Part shown: positions 49,013-61,707 of the stretch, in pieces | Numbering within the stretch: the stretch's first letter is position 1 | Layout of the letters: each line of letters starts with the position of its first letter | Assembly (NCBI GenBank): GCA_033060915.1 | Contig: CM065397.1 | Location: 20,028,501 to 20,092,500, forward strand | Length of the DNA: 64,000 bases | Source of the DNA: Euryodendron excelsum | Taxonomy: Eukaryota > Streptophyta > Magnoliopsida > Ericales > Pentaphylacaceae | Direction: 5' to 3' | Notes under the pieces: model-generated | The model's input: only the letters and a program-made list of their open reading frames with translations | The model's database searches: none | Told to the model about the DNA's origin: nothing | Made by a program: the position numbers and the translations under genes

Positions 49013-50250
49013 ATTGTTTGAGTTGTAAATTTCTCTAGTCTGTGGTTTAAATATGAACAATTTAACTGAGTATACAACACAATCACTTTAAAGAAAAAAT
49101 ATATCAAAACTGCCTAATATGTCTCTTTTGTTTTGTCCCTAATAGTAGATAATTAATCCGAAATTCACTAAAATCCAGCATGTGTAGGGTTTTGTTATTG
49201 TACGGGAGACTAAAATTTTTAGAGTTTAGCAATAATAAATAACAAACTAAAGTGTGAACCTGCGCGATGCACGAGAATAAGAATTGTTCAAATTATAAAT
49301 AGTTAATTTAAAATTTATAATAATTAATTATACAATTGTATCGTATCTTTAAAATATAAATAGATATTGACATATATAATATTTTATTTAATTATAATCA
49401 CATTTTTAGATATTTAGTTGAAAAAAAGTCCTAACAATATGATATTATATATATATATATATCTTATCTATCTTACAAAATTAATCTTATCTTATATATA
49501 TATATATATCTTACAAAACTAATACATCTATCGTATCTCTAAAATGTAAATAGATATTGATATATATATATAATATTTTATTTAATTATAATTCCTTTTT
49601 TTTTATAAATGTTAAGTTCAGAAAGAGTCCAGATAATCTAATATGATATATATGTATTTTATTTATATTATAAAATTAATTTTATCTTATATATATATAT
49701 ATATATCTCTTACAAAATTAATACAGTAAGTTTAATAAAATAATAAATTCAATAGTTATCTAATAAATTGTCCATATAATGTGACATTTTAAAAGTATCT
49801 AAACATTTAGAGTACCACGTTAGAGAGTAGCAAAATGTAAACGCAACTTATATATATATATATATGATTTAATGAGGATTTTAGAATTGGCGAGACTGTA
49901 TTCTGGAGATTTGAGGAAGAGACAGACGAACACGAAACAAAGAATTGGACATTACCTTGGCACTCAAGACACTAACTAAAATAAGGGGAGGGGATTTCAG
50001 GGCTCGGAGACGCAGAAGTGGGCGTTATTTTAGAATTTAGACGGGACTCGCTTCAGAACTTTGATCGAGTAATTTCGCTCTCCCACTATCTCGATATATA
50101 ATATATATATATATATATGTATGCTACATATGTATGTATATGCGAGCGAATGAGCATACATACATATATACACATACTTTGATTTTTTGGAAATTTATTT
50201 TAGGGTTTTCCCTATGTTTGGCTTAGAATTACGGCAGCTTTAGAAAATTT
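49013..50250. other. AT-rich region upstream of KIN17
   Basis: A roughly 190-bp segment is duplicated in tandem with divergence (about 49,341-49,520 and 49,538-49,735, core 'aaatagatattga.atatata'). Several (AT)n runs lie near 49,446, 49,491, 49,691, 49,850 and 50,098. The last 150 bp before 50,250 probably hold the KIN17 promoter and leader; TATA-like runs are too many to choose one. Confidence 0.55.
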
Positions 50251-50335
50251 TTGCAGTTAATCATCGAGCACGTACTTAGAATCATCACTTCTGTGTTTGG
50301 GCACTCAGAAATTCTGATTTTGGTTGAGGGTTTCA

Positions 50336-51528
50336 ATGGGGAAGAACGAATTTCTGACTCCGAAGGCGATTGCGAACCGAATCAAGGCGAATGGTCTCCA
50401 GAAGCTCCGGTGGTACTGCCAGATGTGCCAGAAGCAATGCCGGGACGAGAACGGGTCAATTGCCACTGCATGAGCGAGAGCCACCAGCGCCAGATGGAGG
50501 TCTTTGGCCAAAACCCCCACCGGATCGTTGACGGCTACACGGAGGAGTTTGAGAATACCTTCGTCGAGCATATGAAGCGCAGCCACCGCTTCAGCCGCGT
50601 TGCCGCCACCGTGGTGTATAACGAATATATCGCTGATCGCCATCATATTCACATGAATTCGACGCAGTGGGCTACATTGACCGAGTTTGTGAAGTATTTG
50701 GGGCGCATGGGCAAGTGCAAGGCAGAGGAGACAGCAAAGGGGTGGTTTATTACATATATAGATAGAGATTCTGAGACCCTTTTCAAGGAAAAGATGAAAA
50801 TTAAGCGAGCTAGGGCCGATATAGTGGATGAGGAGAGGCAAGAGAGAGAAATAAGGAGGCAACTTGAAAGGGCAGAACAGTTAATGCCGGTGGCAAATGG
50901 GGAGGCTCAGCCTTTGGAGTCTGAGCCCAAGCCACTGGCAAAATCAGAGACTGGTGAAAAAATTGTGCTTAGCTTGGGTTCGTCATCTAAACCAATTGCC
51001 AAAGACAAAGTTGGGACTTCTAAGTTGGTATTTGAAGAACCAGAGATTGATACAAAGAATGAGAAAGTTAAAGAAAATGGCAAGTCAGTAAAAAGTGGGA
51101 GTGGGAGTAGGTCAGCATTGGATGATTTGATGAGAGAGCAAGAGAAGGTGAAGGAGCGAATTAATAGGAAGGACTATTGGTTGTGTGAGAGAATCATTGT
51201 AGAGGTCACGAGCAAGGCATTGGCCGAGAAGGGGTACTATAAGCAAAAGGGCGTTGTGCGCAAGGTGATTGATAAATATGTTGGGGAAATTGACATGCTC
51301 GAGAGTAAGCATGTGCTCAGGGTTGATCAGGAAGAGCTTGAAATGGTGGTTCCACAAATTGGGGCCCTTGTTAAGATAGTCAATGGGGCTTGCCGTGGAT
51401 CAAATGCAAGATTGCTGGCAGTGGATACCGACAACTTCTGTGCCAAGGTTCAGATTGACAAAGGAATATATGATGGGAGAGTGCTTCAGGCTGTTGATTA
51501 TGACGATATTTGCAAAGTTGTTCAATGA
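50336..51528 (+). CDS. KIN17: KIN17-like DNA/RNA-binding protein, one-base frameshift in the zinc finger
   Basis: KIN17 proteins bind curved DNA and RNA in the nucleus and act in replication, repair and RNA processing. ATG at 50336 opens the family N-terminus MGKNEFLTPKAIANRIKA and the zinc finger CQMCQKQC. One base is missing near 50,456, just before the finger's CHCMSESHQRQ, so this frame stops at 50471-50473 after 45 codons. The rest is open to 51528: winged-helix region (FEVGQNPHRIVDGYTEEF-like start, then YIADRHHIHMNSTQWATLTE), charged middle, and C-terminal SH3/KOW-like domain (IGALVKIVNGACRGSNARLL). Counting the lost base the length is 397 aa, normal for the family. There is no intron. 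An upstream ATG at 50251 is in frame with the body but gives a foreign N-terminus lacking the first two cysteines. It is either an assembly error or a recent lesion. Confidence 0.88.
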
Positions 51529-53192
51529 GATCTCTTAATTGTAGATCATTGAGTTTTCTGTTATTTTCTTGTGCTCTGGTTCCTTACTGCTACTTTTGGG
51601 TTGGTAAGTTGGATTGAGCCTACGCTAGTTTCAATATGATTAATGTCATGTTCTATTGCAAACATTGGTATCCAGTGTTTATGTATCTTTCAAGAAAGTT
51701 AGCAAGACATTACATGAAAAGGCTTATGTTTTTCCACATATGGCTGGGTGATTTTAAAATTGCAGCTACCTCAAATCACATGTTTTATCTTCACCATTTC
51801 ATTTACTTTTATATACCTCATTATACTATCTTACAGATTGGGACTCGGGAGTATGCTTGTTCAGGTTTAATTTGTGATAATTCTTTCTCTTTCCTGTGTC
51901 ATTGTTGTTTGACTCTTCCTTGACAAGACTGGTTTTGGTTAAGAATGAAACAGGAAGAACCAGAATTAAACATAAGTGCAATCAAATCAATAGTGTGAAA
52001 ATTGTGATTTCTCCATGGGCAAGCCTTCTTTACTCCTCACAAGGTGTTCACATGGCACAGAACTAAATTCATTTACCTGAGAAGTTGATTTAACGACCAA
52101 TGTGGTGAGATCTCTACATATGTACTACGCATTCTTCACTTAATGATTTTGTTCATATGGCAGGGGTTAAAAGTCATTTGCCTCAACGCTATTTCAATGT
52201 CAATGTGGCTTTTGTTTGTCTTTTGCGTCGATTGTGCACCATTTAAGTATGCTGATATGATCAATTTTGAGTACAATGCACTAGTAGCTCCTGCTTTTTA
52301 AAGCTTGCTGGATCCATAATGGTTGTATGTATTTAAATGGGAAGAAACGAAAAGAAAAGAATGTCATAAATTTTTGGTATTGAGGAGTTATTAGACAATC
52401 TACTCATTAAAAAAAAGTGCAGTGATTAGACCATTTAGAGATTCTCACTGGTCAACTTTTTCAAGTCTTGCATGATGTTATTTATAGCACAGGTGAAAGA
52501 TAGCTTCTCAGCTGCTTCTCTTGACTTCAGTTTTCCTTAACTTCTCTCCTTTTATAAACTCATTAATCGAAGAATTAAGCAGGTGCTTCTTTGAGCCTAT
52601 GTTGTTACTGAAAGCTGTAATTCGTGTCTACATCTCACGAAAACATCAAGCTGCATACTTCTCAAATATAGATTTGATTTTTACACTGAGTGAATACCAA
52701 CTCACAAAATGAGGTTCACTTGGGCATCCGCAGGTGACTCTAATGTTTTATGCACAAACGTTGTTTTGGAGCCTGGACATTAAATTGGCCTGCTAGGCCT
52801 AGGAATGTTGTTCACGTCATCTGTTTTATCCTACTGACTGCATTCTCCGGATGTTCTATGGTTTGCGTATGGTATGCATTTAATGCTTATGGAGAGATTT
52901 AAGAACATGTTGCAATTTTTGTTTCTCTTATCACTTTTCTGTGATGCATGAACTTCGAACACGAGGACATTTGAGAATCCATGTAACTGTGTTTATGGAT
53001 GTTTTATGGGCATAGCCTCATTTAGTGATTCAATAGAAACTCGCTGCTGGACCAACTTTTTAGTACTACTGCTGCATTTGTTTTTGTGGGCTCTTATTGT
53101 TTGACTTTGAGATTTTATCTCCTCTCCATCTATTTGGTTACTTTTTCATTGCTCTGATCTCAATAACCTGATGCACTTGTTTTGCATTAACT
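51529..53192. other. KIN17 3' flank and unassigned sequence
   Basis: The KIN17 3' untranslated region must lie at its start. No other gene is recognised. Short ORFs at 51636-51923 and 52521-52712 have no family resemblance. The missing 5' exons of the ECR copy were looked for here and not found. Confidence 0.5.
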
Positions 53193-53630
53193 GCAAAAAA
53201 AAATCCTTCTAGACAGCGCCTGACCCTCCCCCTCCAACCTGGATCTAGGAAAAGCCCATTGTCCTTCATGACAGGAAAAGTCTCAAGGAGTATTGTAGTG
53301 GAAATTCAGACAACTTGACTCTGGTGTTCAAGGACCTCGGTCCACAAGTTTCCTACTGCACTCTTTTCTTCTGGGAGTATTTTGGTCCTTATTCATCTAT
53401 CCAATATTCTACTTCTTCTCTGTATATCAATACTTTTGCTACAAAGGCAAGCGAGTCATCCACCCAGTTCAGACATATGCCTTGTACTACTGGTGTTTCC
53501 ACTACTTCAAATGAATCATGGAGACATTCTTTGTTCACTGCTTCAGCCATGCAACCTCACCACTCTCTAATGTGCCTTGGAATTGCACTTATTATTGGAT
53601 ATTTGGTGCTTATATTGCTTATTATGTGAA

Positions 53631-54060
53631 TCACCCATCGTATTAACCCTGTTAGTGACCTCCAAATGAAGATCGGATTTGGTTTTGGATTAGTTTGTGA
53701 GGTCTCAAACTTCTATTGCCACATCATGCTGAGGAATCTTCGGAGCCCTGCTGGGAATGGAGGGTACCAAATCCTCACACATTGTATACCCCTGTTAGTG
53801 ACTTCCAAATGAAGATCGGGTTTGGTTTTGGATTAGTTTTTCAAGTCTCAAACTTCTATTGACACATCTTGCTGAGGAATCTTCGGAGCCCTGCTAGAAA
53901 TGGAGGGTACCAAATCCTCACCCATTATATGCCCCTGTTAGTGCCCTCCAAATGAAGATCGCATTTGGTTTTGGATTAGTTTTTCAAGTCTCAAACTTCT
54001 ATTGCCACATCTTGCTGCGGAATCTTCGGAGCCCCGCTGGGAATTGAGGGTACCAAATCC
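53631..54060 (+). repeat. Three tandem copies of a 143-bp ECR exon segment
   Basis: Units 53631-53774, 53775-53917 and 53918-54060 run from 'tcac.cat' through 'cctgttagtg' to 'gggtaccaaatcc'. They differ at a few positions each. A functional gene would carry one copy. A period of 143 is not a multiple of three, so each added unit shifts frame. Confidence 0.93.
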
Positions 54061-54542
54061 CATATGGGTTTTTATTCAATATTGTCACATGCGCAAATTA
54101 TACAACAGATATTGGGCTTCAATATAGCATCACAGACAGTTGCAGGTTATGTGTTTGTTGTGGTTGTTGCTTTCATCATGACTAACTGGGCACTCGTTAA
54201 GCACCGCTGCCGGAAGAGGGTAAGGTTCTTTTTTTTGGCTGAACAAGAGACTTCCGGTACCTTTCATTTTCATGCCTGACACATGTATCTATTCTCTGCA
54301 TTTAAAAATTTGGGATCCTTGATTTTGACTTACTTTTCCTATTGGCTTAATGAAGGAGTAGTTTGATCATTTCCAGGTAGGTTTAATTCACTTGGTAAAA
54401 GCTGTTACCTGGACTTTCTAAATCTGTGAAATATTTGTATTGGACACTTAATACTTGGATAAGGGTATGGGATATGTGTCCGATATGGTTAGTTGGACAT
54501 GCATCCAAGAAGAATGCATAAGTATTGAGTCCACTATAGAAC

Positions 54543-55361
54543 CACTGGCGGAGACTTGGGGTTGAGAGGGGGCAATTCCCTCACCCCCCCTGAAAATCCT
54601 CTTATGTTTTGTTTAGATAAGATGTACATAGTTTGATATCAATGTAACTCTATATCTATCATGAAGGATAAGTAATAAGTTGCCTGATGTCTAAAAACTT
54701 CTTTTGGCTCTCTTATAACTTATGCTAGTCCAAAACTTGTATAGATAGATATATACAATAATTTTAAAGTACTCAACTTCATATAGGGAATTGTACACTG
54801 TTTAACGTTAAAGGGAGAATAATGGATCAGAACAAGAAATATAAACTAGTACTCACCAATTGGATGATCATAAAACAAGGGATTGCAAGATTGAAATTTG
54901 TCTGCTAAAGAAAAGGAAAATGAACAAAAATGAAGGGAGAGAAAAAAGGAAAAAAATAGAGGAACAAAAAATAATGTGTAGAGATTCACAAGAAGCTCAT
55001 TTATACGTATTTTTCTTGTAATATCATGTACTTCACCACCTTCTTAATTTTTTTTTACATGATTCAAATCGCCTAATTATTGTTGTTCTTTTGCATGTTC
55101 AAACTAAATTGATTATATATTTTTGTTTAATTAATATTTGGGGGTTGTTTATGAACAATCATTTTCTTACAATGTTTTTCTCCTAGTTTAGTTAGTGGAC
55201 TGTTTTGGTTTGTTTCTTTTTTTCATTGTCATTTTTTGATAGTAGCTCATATTTCCTTATGCAATAATTACAAAAAATCTCGTTCGTTTAAGATGCGATT
55301 TATTTGTTTAGTATTTTAGCATGCGGAATATGTCCATGAACTATATCCGCCAATTACCAAT

Positions 55362-55397
<36 letters not shown>

Positions 55398-55424
55398 AAA
55401 TCTAAATTCCTAGCTCTGCCACTA
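54543..55424. mobile_element. Non-autonomous hAT-like element in the ECR intron, 882 bp
   Basis: Terminal inverted repeats: left cactggcggag, and the right end read inward tagtggcagag. They are flanked by an 8-bp duplication with one difference, tatagaac (54535-54542) and catagaac (55425-55432). The 8-bp target site and 'agtggcggag'-type ends fit the hAT superfamily. No transposase is seen. A run of 32 C lies just inside the right end. Confidence 0.75.
55364..55395. repeat. Poly-C run, 32 bases
   Basis: Uninterrupted C homopolymer inside the right end of the hAT-like element. The left end has a matching short C/G block near 54,585. Exact length is likely unreliable in an assembly. Confidence 0.9.
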
Positions 55425-56199
55425 CATAGAACTAGCATAAGGCTTCCATTTTTTGAATGCAATGCTATCTATTAGTTTATAAACTCCATTTTATGTTAAA
55501 AAAGCAAGATTAGTGTTTAAAAAATTTGAAATATAGCCATGTCCGAACGTCTTTGGACATGAGAATTAGATGAATATGATACTTAGACACGCACCCCGAA
55601 CCCAACACTCTGTCCAAGTAACATATGATGAAAGTATGCTTTTCGATTAGGATCAAACTTAAAACTGGTCTAGTGGCTGTGGATATGCAAAACTTCAATT
55701 CTGATTTTCTCATTTTCTTGGGCAAAAAATTATAAGTGGCTCAGATGGATAGCCAGATTGAATTTGGAATTGTTCTATTTACTTTTATTCATCTATATAT
55801 GTATTTTTTTTTCCTTCTAAGAAATGTAGCAACAACCAAAAAAACCACAAGCAGGCTCCTGATACGTTTGTAATCCTTTGGAGAGGAAAGCAGCTACAGT
55901 CTCTTAACTCGATATCATTTTCTAATACTCCTTTTTGTTCTAAAAATGGAAAAAATGATAATTGACATGGAGAATGCGTTTTGGCAGTGATTCTGAACAG
56001 TCTTCAAAAGAACTTGAAAAACGGCATTCTTTGTTTTCTCCTTTGTTTCTTTTTTATTTTTTTATTTTTTTATTTTTTGTTGGATAAACTATTAATTTTG
56101 ATTCTTACACTTGACACCTTTTTGTGGCAGATATTTGATGGGAAGGAGGGAAGACCCAAGTATCCCCAACGATGGGTCATACTACCCCCATTCCTGTAG

Positions 56200-58984
56200 A
56201 ATGGACTGGCAAACCCGCTACTTTGTCCCTTTGGTCAAAAAGTACTAGAGCAGCATGGTTTGAAGGTTGTTACAGGTCATTCTTATCGAAATGTGCTATT
56301 AAGGGATCAGATCTTCACCCTTGCTCTTTAATACCATGGTCCTGTTTTAGACTCCAATCCATTTGAAGTAGTTTCTGTTCTTTTGCATTATCTGGGGATA
56401 GCCCTCCATTTTTCTTTCTATTAAACTCTCTGAGGTGTGCACTCAATCTTGTGGTTGTCACGGTTGCCTTTGATTCCTCTAGACCATGTTTGATATGTTT
56501 GATATGTTTGATTAGTTGTAGCTTTCTTTCTCTTAATCTGAATGCTTTAAATGATGCCTATTGTTTTGAAACAAAACACAAGATCTTGAACTTTCAATAT
56601 TGCAAGCTCTTGCTGAGGAATGAATATTTCGGTGTGTTTGATGCCGGTTATTGCAGGTTAAAATGCTATTTGAAGTACTCGTAGGGAATGTTTGTGCTTG
56701 TATAGTCGTGGCCATTAACATGCAATAAAGTTAATGGATGTCAATACTCTTTATGAATGTCATATGCTGGATGTATTATATAGTCTTGAAAGATGTGAAG
56801 TCTTGAATTCAAGTCATGCATTGGCCAAGCTGGATAACAATCCATTGAGATTTTGAGCAATTGACAGCTGTAACACAATCAGCTCTGATCAAATTCTACA
56901 CATGAAGCATTGACAGACATTTCTATGCTTCCATGGTGGGGTTGAACTCATGCCCTGTAACAGAAGTTCACTTTGGATGCTGCAAGTCTCTGGTAATTCC
57001 AACTTCCAATAAACAGCTCTCTCTTTTCTTTTGAAGTGGCTTCTTGTAAATATACAAGCATTTCCATATCTGCATTTCAATATAAAGATATATGCATCGT
57101 GTAAGGGTTTGTCAATGAAGCATCTAGGAGGTGTAAGATACCTCCACTACCAAAGGAAAAATGGGAGAATGAGAGAAAAAGGGCATCAGCATAAGTGATG
57201 GGTGCTTGGGTGTGCATGAGTTAGGTGTGTTCCAAACCTGGAACCAAACCAAACCGACCCTAGATTGGTTTGGGTTGGTTTGGATTAGGTGAATGCTAAC
57301 TTAAGAACTGAACTAAATTTATTGGTTTAAATTTTTTTTACAGTCCAGAACTGCACGAAATCACCATTAAACCTGAGTGAAATGCACGGCTGTGGGTCAG
57401 CTGCCACCTAATGTGTGCCACATCAGGTGGAAAGTGACCCACAGCCATGGCTGTGGGTAGCACTCCTCTAAACCCGAACCATACTAATATATGTCGATCA
57501 GGTTGGTTTGGTTCCCGGGTCTTTCAGTTTTTTTGTGGGCCCCAGACTGCTTTTAACACCTGATTGGGAGGGGCTGAGACAATGCATTTCCCAAATACTT
57601 GATGAATGACATTGCCAATACTGGTGGGTTGGGGGTTGTGGATAGAAAAAACATTCCCAAAGCAAAAAGGCTTGAGTGACGACTGTGGGATGCAGAAAAG
57701 TGCCCCCCCTTATATAGTGGGAACCCTTTAAAATGTTAGGTTTTCCAGACACCACATGTGGCTGGAATCTTTCATTATCTTAATTAGACTCAACAAAACA
57801 AAGTGGGGAAGGTTTGTTATTGCAATGACTGCAATGGAGCCTGGCAATGCATGGATCTTCAAACTGAAAACTCGTGGCTAGCAATAAAGGTTAGGCTTTC
57901 CAACACCACCACATGCCTTAAAAAGTTTTCAGATATATGGGACCTGACCTGACTTGAAACTAAATGGGTTCATTTATGTATAAATTTTGTGGTTGTATAG
58001 TATTACCTATCTTGATGACTTTTAATTACAAAAATATCATGGCCATATCTCTTTAGAAAAATAACATTCTTGCACCTCTTGTGGTTTAGACTCTAAAGTA
58101 AAGACATTATCAACATAATGGAACATGTAAGAATACACAATTATCAAAGGTGAATGTAAGTCTTCTTATAATGTTATAACAAGGACAAATTTGTTTTTCA
58201 CTTGTTAGAATTGGCGAGAATTACTATACACCCAATCAAATTTATTGTCGTTTTTTCAGCATGTGCATTTGAATTTTTATTATTTCAAATGAAAAACTAA
58301 CTTTTTTTCACTTCAATACGGATCACAAGGAGTGTAGTAGGGTAGCTACTTGTTAAAAGCTCGTATGAGATCGATTTGTTAGGTAAACGGGTCAAGTTTG
58401 AACATATATTAAAACTCTTTAATTTTCCAAGTTAGGTTGGATCAGTGTTACTACAATACTCTAATATTCAAAACGATTTACATTTTTAGAACGGCGTCTT
58501 GAAACATGGTACACTTACATTCCAAAACAATGAATTTAGCAATCCAATACGTTTTCAAAATTTTTTTCTTATTTATTTCTTTAAAATTTACCTAAGGAAG
58601 AAAAATGTTAAATATAATTAATGAAAATTCAAGAAGAATGGTATTATGGCAAAAGAATATTAAAAACAAAAAGGCTATAATGCTCATAGGAGTATGTTTT
58701 TACATAATTAATTTAAAAAATAGATTAAATTTATTGGAAGTTTAACTGTTAAAAGAAATTTGCTCGATAAGTACCTTAAATTTTAATAGTCTAATTTATA
58801 CAAATTTACTCCTATTGTAACACATCTTAGAACATGTAACGTGTGTCACATTCTCGTTCTCCATTCCATTTACCGGGACAATTCCTCTTCCAGGTAACAT
58901 TGGATTAGGCTAAAATTCATTTTTAATCAGCTTAAAAGTTAAGCAAGCTAAACTTCGAACATATTTTAACCATTGGTAAGTTTT
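56200..58984. other. Intergenic region between ECR and actin pseudogenes
   Basis: No gene recognised on either strand. It begins with the likely ECR 3' flank, holds a fold-back sequence (57236-57520), and is AT-rich from about 58,000. Small ORFs at 56889-57080 and 57498-57755 (minus) lack family resemblance. The last 100 bp or so should contain the former actin promoter, but no clear TATA box is identified. Confidence 0.5.
57236..57520. repeat. Fold-back sequence with nested inverted repeats (MITE candidate)
   Basis: Outer arms of about 20 bp (57236-57255 acctggaaccaaaccaaacc; 57501-57520, the reverse complement with 3-4 differences). In the middle a 28+28-nt hairpin at 57388-57446 has a 3-nt loop and five mismatches (arms start ggctgtgggtca and end tgacccacagcc). 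The family is not identified. Confidence 0.5.
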
Positions 58985-61083
58985 CACTTTTACCTGTTCC
59001 TCTCCTCTCTCGCGCTCTCTCCTCTCTCCTCTCTACCCCGTGAAATCTAGGGTTCCCAAAAGGTAATGTTCCAATTCAATCGCATGCATCGTTCATTTTT
59101 TATTTGTGTCAATCCTTTTAATCGAAGAATCTCTTATAGATGTATGTGGTAATCTGTTTTTGTTGTATTGGCACGGATTTTGGTTTGTTTTTGAGGTCAC
59201 AGTTTCTTAATTTCTGATTTGATGCATACACATTGGCCTACATTTCCGTCTATATTTGCAGTGTACAATATGTATATATTCGATTTGTATCTGTACTTCA
59301 TGTGGATTTGATGATATTAGAATTGTGATTTGAATGGGTCGGTCTGAGATCTTGTTTGTTACTAGTTAATTGATATTTAGCTCTTTGTATCATTGGGAAT
59401 GAATTTGGTCCCTCTTTTGTTCTTTTCTCTCGTATTCTAAATCAGTTTGTGCTTGCTATCATTTGTGCATGTTTGATTTGTGTTAAAAGTTGTCATTTCT
59501 GGTAGTTTTATTCTAATTATCGTTTTACGGAGTTGACATTTTTTGTACATTGTTTTGAGGATAGGTTTGGGTGTCCAATGGAATTATTTCCATGGTTCTA
59601 TTATGATCAGCATAGAATATCTCGGTAAAAAAAGGCCTGTGATCATGCTTGGGGCCCTTAAAAGACAAGAAGAGATCTATCAGCATTCTTTGAATAACTT
59701 TCACTGAATGTTTCATCACATTCATGAGATGGCTGCTATTTTTTTTTCAATTGTTTCATTTCAATTGATGGGTTTTCTATGATCAAATGCTTTGTGGATC
59801 ATAATGCAGTGAAACTTCTGAACAGAAACATCTAATTAGTTTATTGCATGTGAGGCCAAATGTTTTTCGTAGTCATTTTCCTGATTTGCAGCCCCATTCT
59901 TATTTCCTTGACTTTCAATTTTCTTATGGATTTTGGCATTGAAATGGTAGGTATTTACTTGGGAGGTTGGCCTCTTTATTTTGTAGTTTTTGAGAATCAT
60001 GATAAAACAAGCAGAAGGATATGGAAATTATTTCTCATACATTGAGTGATTGAGACCACTAAAAGCTTACTCCCTCTTGATTTTTGGGATGCAGAGATTT
60101 CTTCAGTAATAGTTTACGATTGTTCTGGTATATTTATTGTTGTTAATTGTTGCCACTCATGATGTATCTTTTGAAAGGTGTGGATATAAAAGCATGGCAA
60201 TATGTTTGCTAAAAAGAGGTATTATACTGTTTAAGAAGACCCTAGTTTAAAACCATGTTAGCTTTTTTGTAGTTTTGAAAAATCTGATATTGTGATTACA
60301 CTTTTTCACCAGTTGTATATATTTAGGTAATGTTCTCCAGGGTTATTTTTTAGTAGTGGCAGCTATTTCTTATATCTCTATTTGTTTTCCTTTTCTTTTT
60401 TTTGCAGAGCTTTAGAGAAACTATTATAAAAACAACTATCCTGTTTTCTTTCTTGGTTTTTGTACATTTTACTCCCACAGTATGTTTTAGTAGTGCCTTC
60501 TATGTGGAAGCCCTTTGTAAGTTTGACTGCATGTTGCACTATTGCATCGACTATTTAGAAGTGGTTCTGTAAATCAAATATAATTATCTTTTGACTGTAA
60601 ATAAGTGAAGTTGTGTACCTTGTAGACTCAATGTTGACAACATTCTTGTAATCTTTGTTGATATTATGGATCATGCAACATGTTATCTGAGAGATGGAGG
60701 AAATACCCTCTCCCTCTTCCCTCCAATGCCGAAGAAGAATAGAAAGGAAAGAAATAAATATGAAAAATAAATATAATTTTAGTGTGATGTACTTGCTCTA
60801 ATGGAAGTTGTATTCTTATCAGGAGGTAGTACAGACTGGCAGATGCTGAGGACATTCAGCCACTCATATGCGATAATGGAACTGGAATGGTTAAGGTATT
60901 GGATGTAGTTTTTTCTATGGAACTTTTTTGTGCTTCGTCACTCTCTCTTCTCAACTACCACAACCAAAACCACAAAGTGAAAAAGAGAAGATTTGACAAA
61001 ACTAATTGTTTTACTGTCTCTAGGCTGGATTTGCCGGAGATGGCGCTCTGAGGGCTGTGTTCCCTAACATTGTAGGTTGCCTC

Positions 61084-61115
<32 letters not shown>

Positions 61116-61284
61116 GAAAGATGCATACATTGGAGATGAGGCTCAGTCCAAGCGTGGTATCTTGACTTTAAAATACCCAATTGAACATGGTATTGTCAGC
61201 AACTGGGATAACATGGAGAAGATCTGGCATCACACCTTCTACAATGAGCTCCTTGTTGCCCCAGAAGAGCACCCTGTTCTCCTG

Positions 61285-61321
<37 letters not shown>

Positions 61322-61573
61322 CAAGTTTTTATTGATCTTAATATTCTGTGAGACAATCCTTTGGATGATGCATTTGTGATGGGTGTTTGTGTATCCATGT
61401 TTTGTGTTTGCTGTGCAGGTATTGTGCTGGACTCTGCTGATGGCGTCAGCCATACAGTCCCCATATATGAAGGGTATGCCCTTCCAGATGCTATACTTCG
61501 TCTTGACTTGGCTGGCCGTGACCTCACTGCTGCCTTAATGAAGATCCTCACTGAATGTGGCTACTCCTTCACA

Positions 61574-61606
<33 letters not shown>

Positions 61607-61642
61607 CATGAAGAAAAGCTAGCTTACATAGCCCTTGACTAT

Positions 61643-61707
<65 letters not shown>

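Larger units (their letters stand above)
53193..56199 (+). pseudogene. ECR: Very-long-chain enoyl-CoA reductase (ECR/TSC13/CER10) pseudogene
   Basis: ECR does the last reduction of very-long-chain fatty acid elongation in the ER membrane. Remains: [18 protein letters not shown] and [19 protein letters not shown] (53193-53380). After a frameshift come [20 protein letters not shown], an R>stop, then [19 protein letters not shown]. Next is a triplicated segment encoding [20 protein letters not shown] and [15 protein letters not shown] (53631-54060). Then [13 protein letters not shown], a deletion, and [20 protein letters not shown]. An intron (54220-56130, GTAAGG...GGCAG) leads to the last exon [20 protein letters not shown] (56131-56199, normal stop). 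The 5' exon or exons are absent. The retained intron shows genomic duplication. Short ORFs suggesting small membrane proteins here are frames of this relic. Confidence 0.92.

Noticed and set aside
50305..50862. 185-codon minus-strand frame opposite KIN17
   Set aside because: A shadow of the KIN17 coding strand; the plus strand has clear family motifs.
53315..53629. Apparent small membrane protein with a C-terminal hydrophobic stretch
   Set aside because: It is an out-of-frame reading of the ECR pseudogene; the correct frame gives the known ECR sequence with one stop.
54064..54279. Apparent 71-aa membrane protein
   Set aside because: It is the ECR segment ending at the exon-intron boundary 54219, followed by intron.
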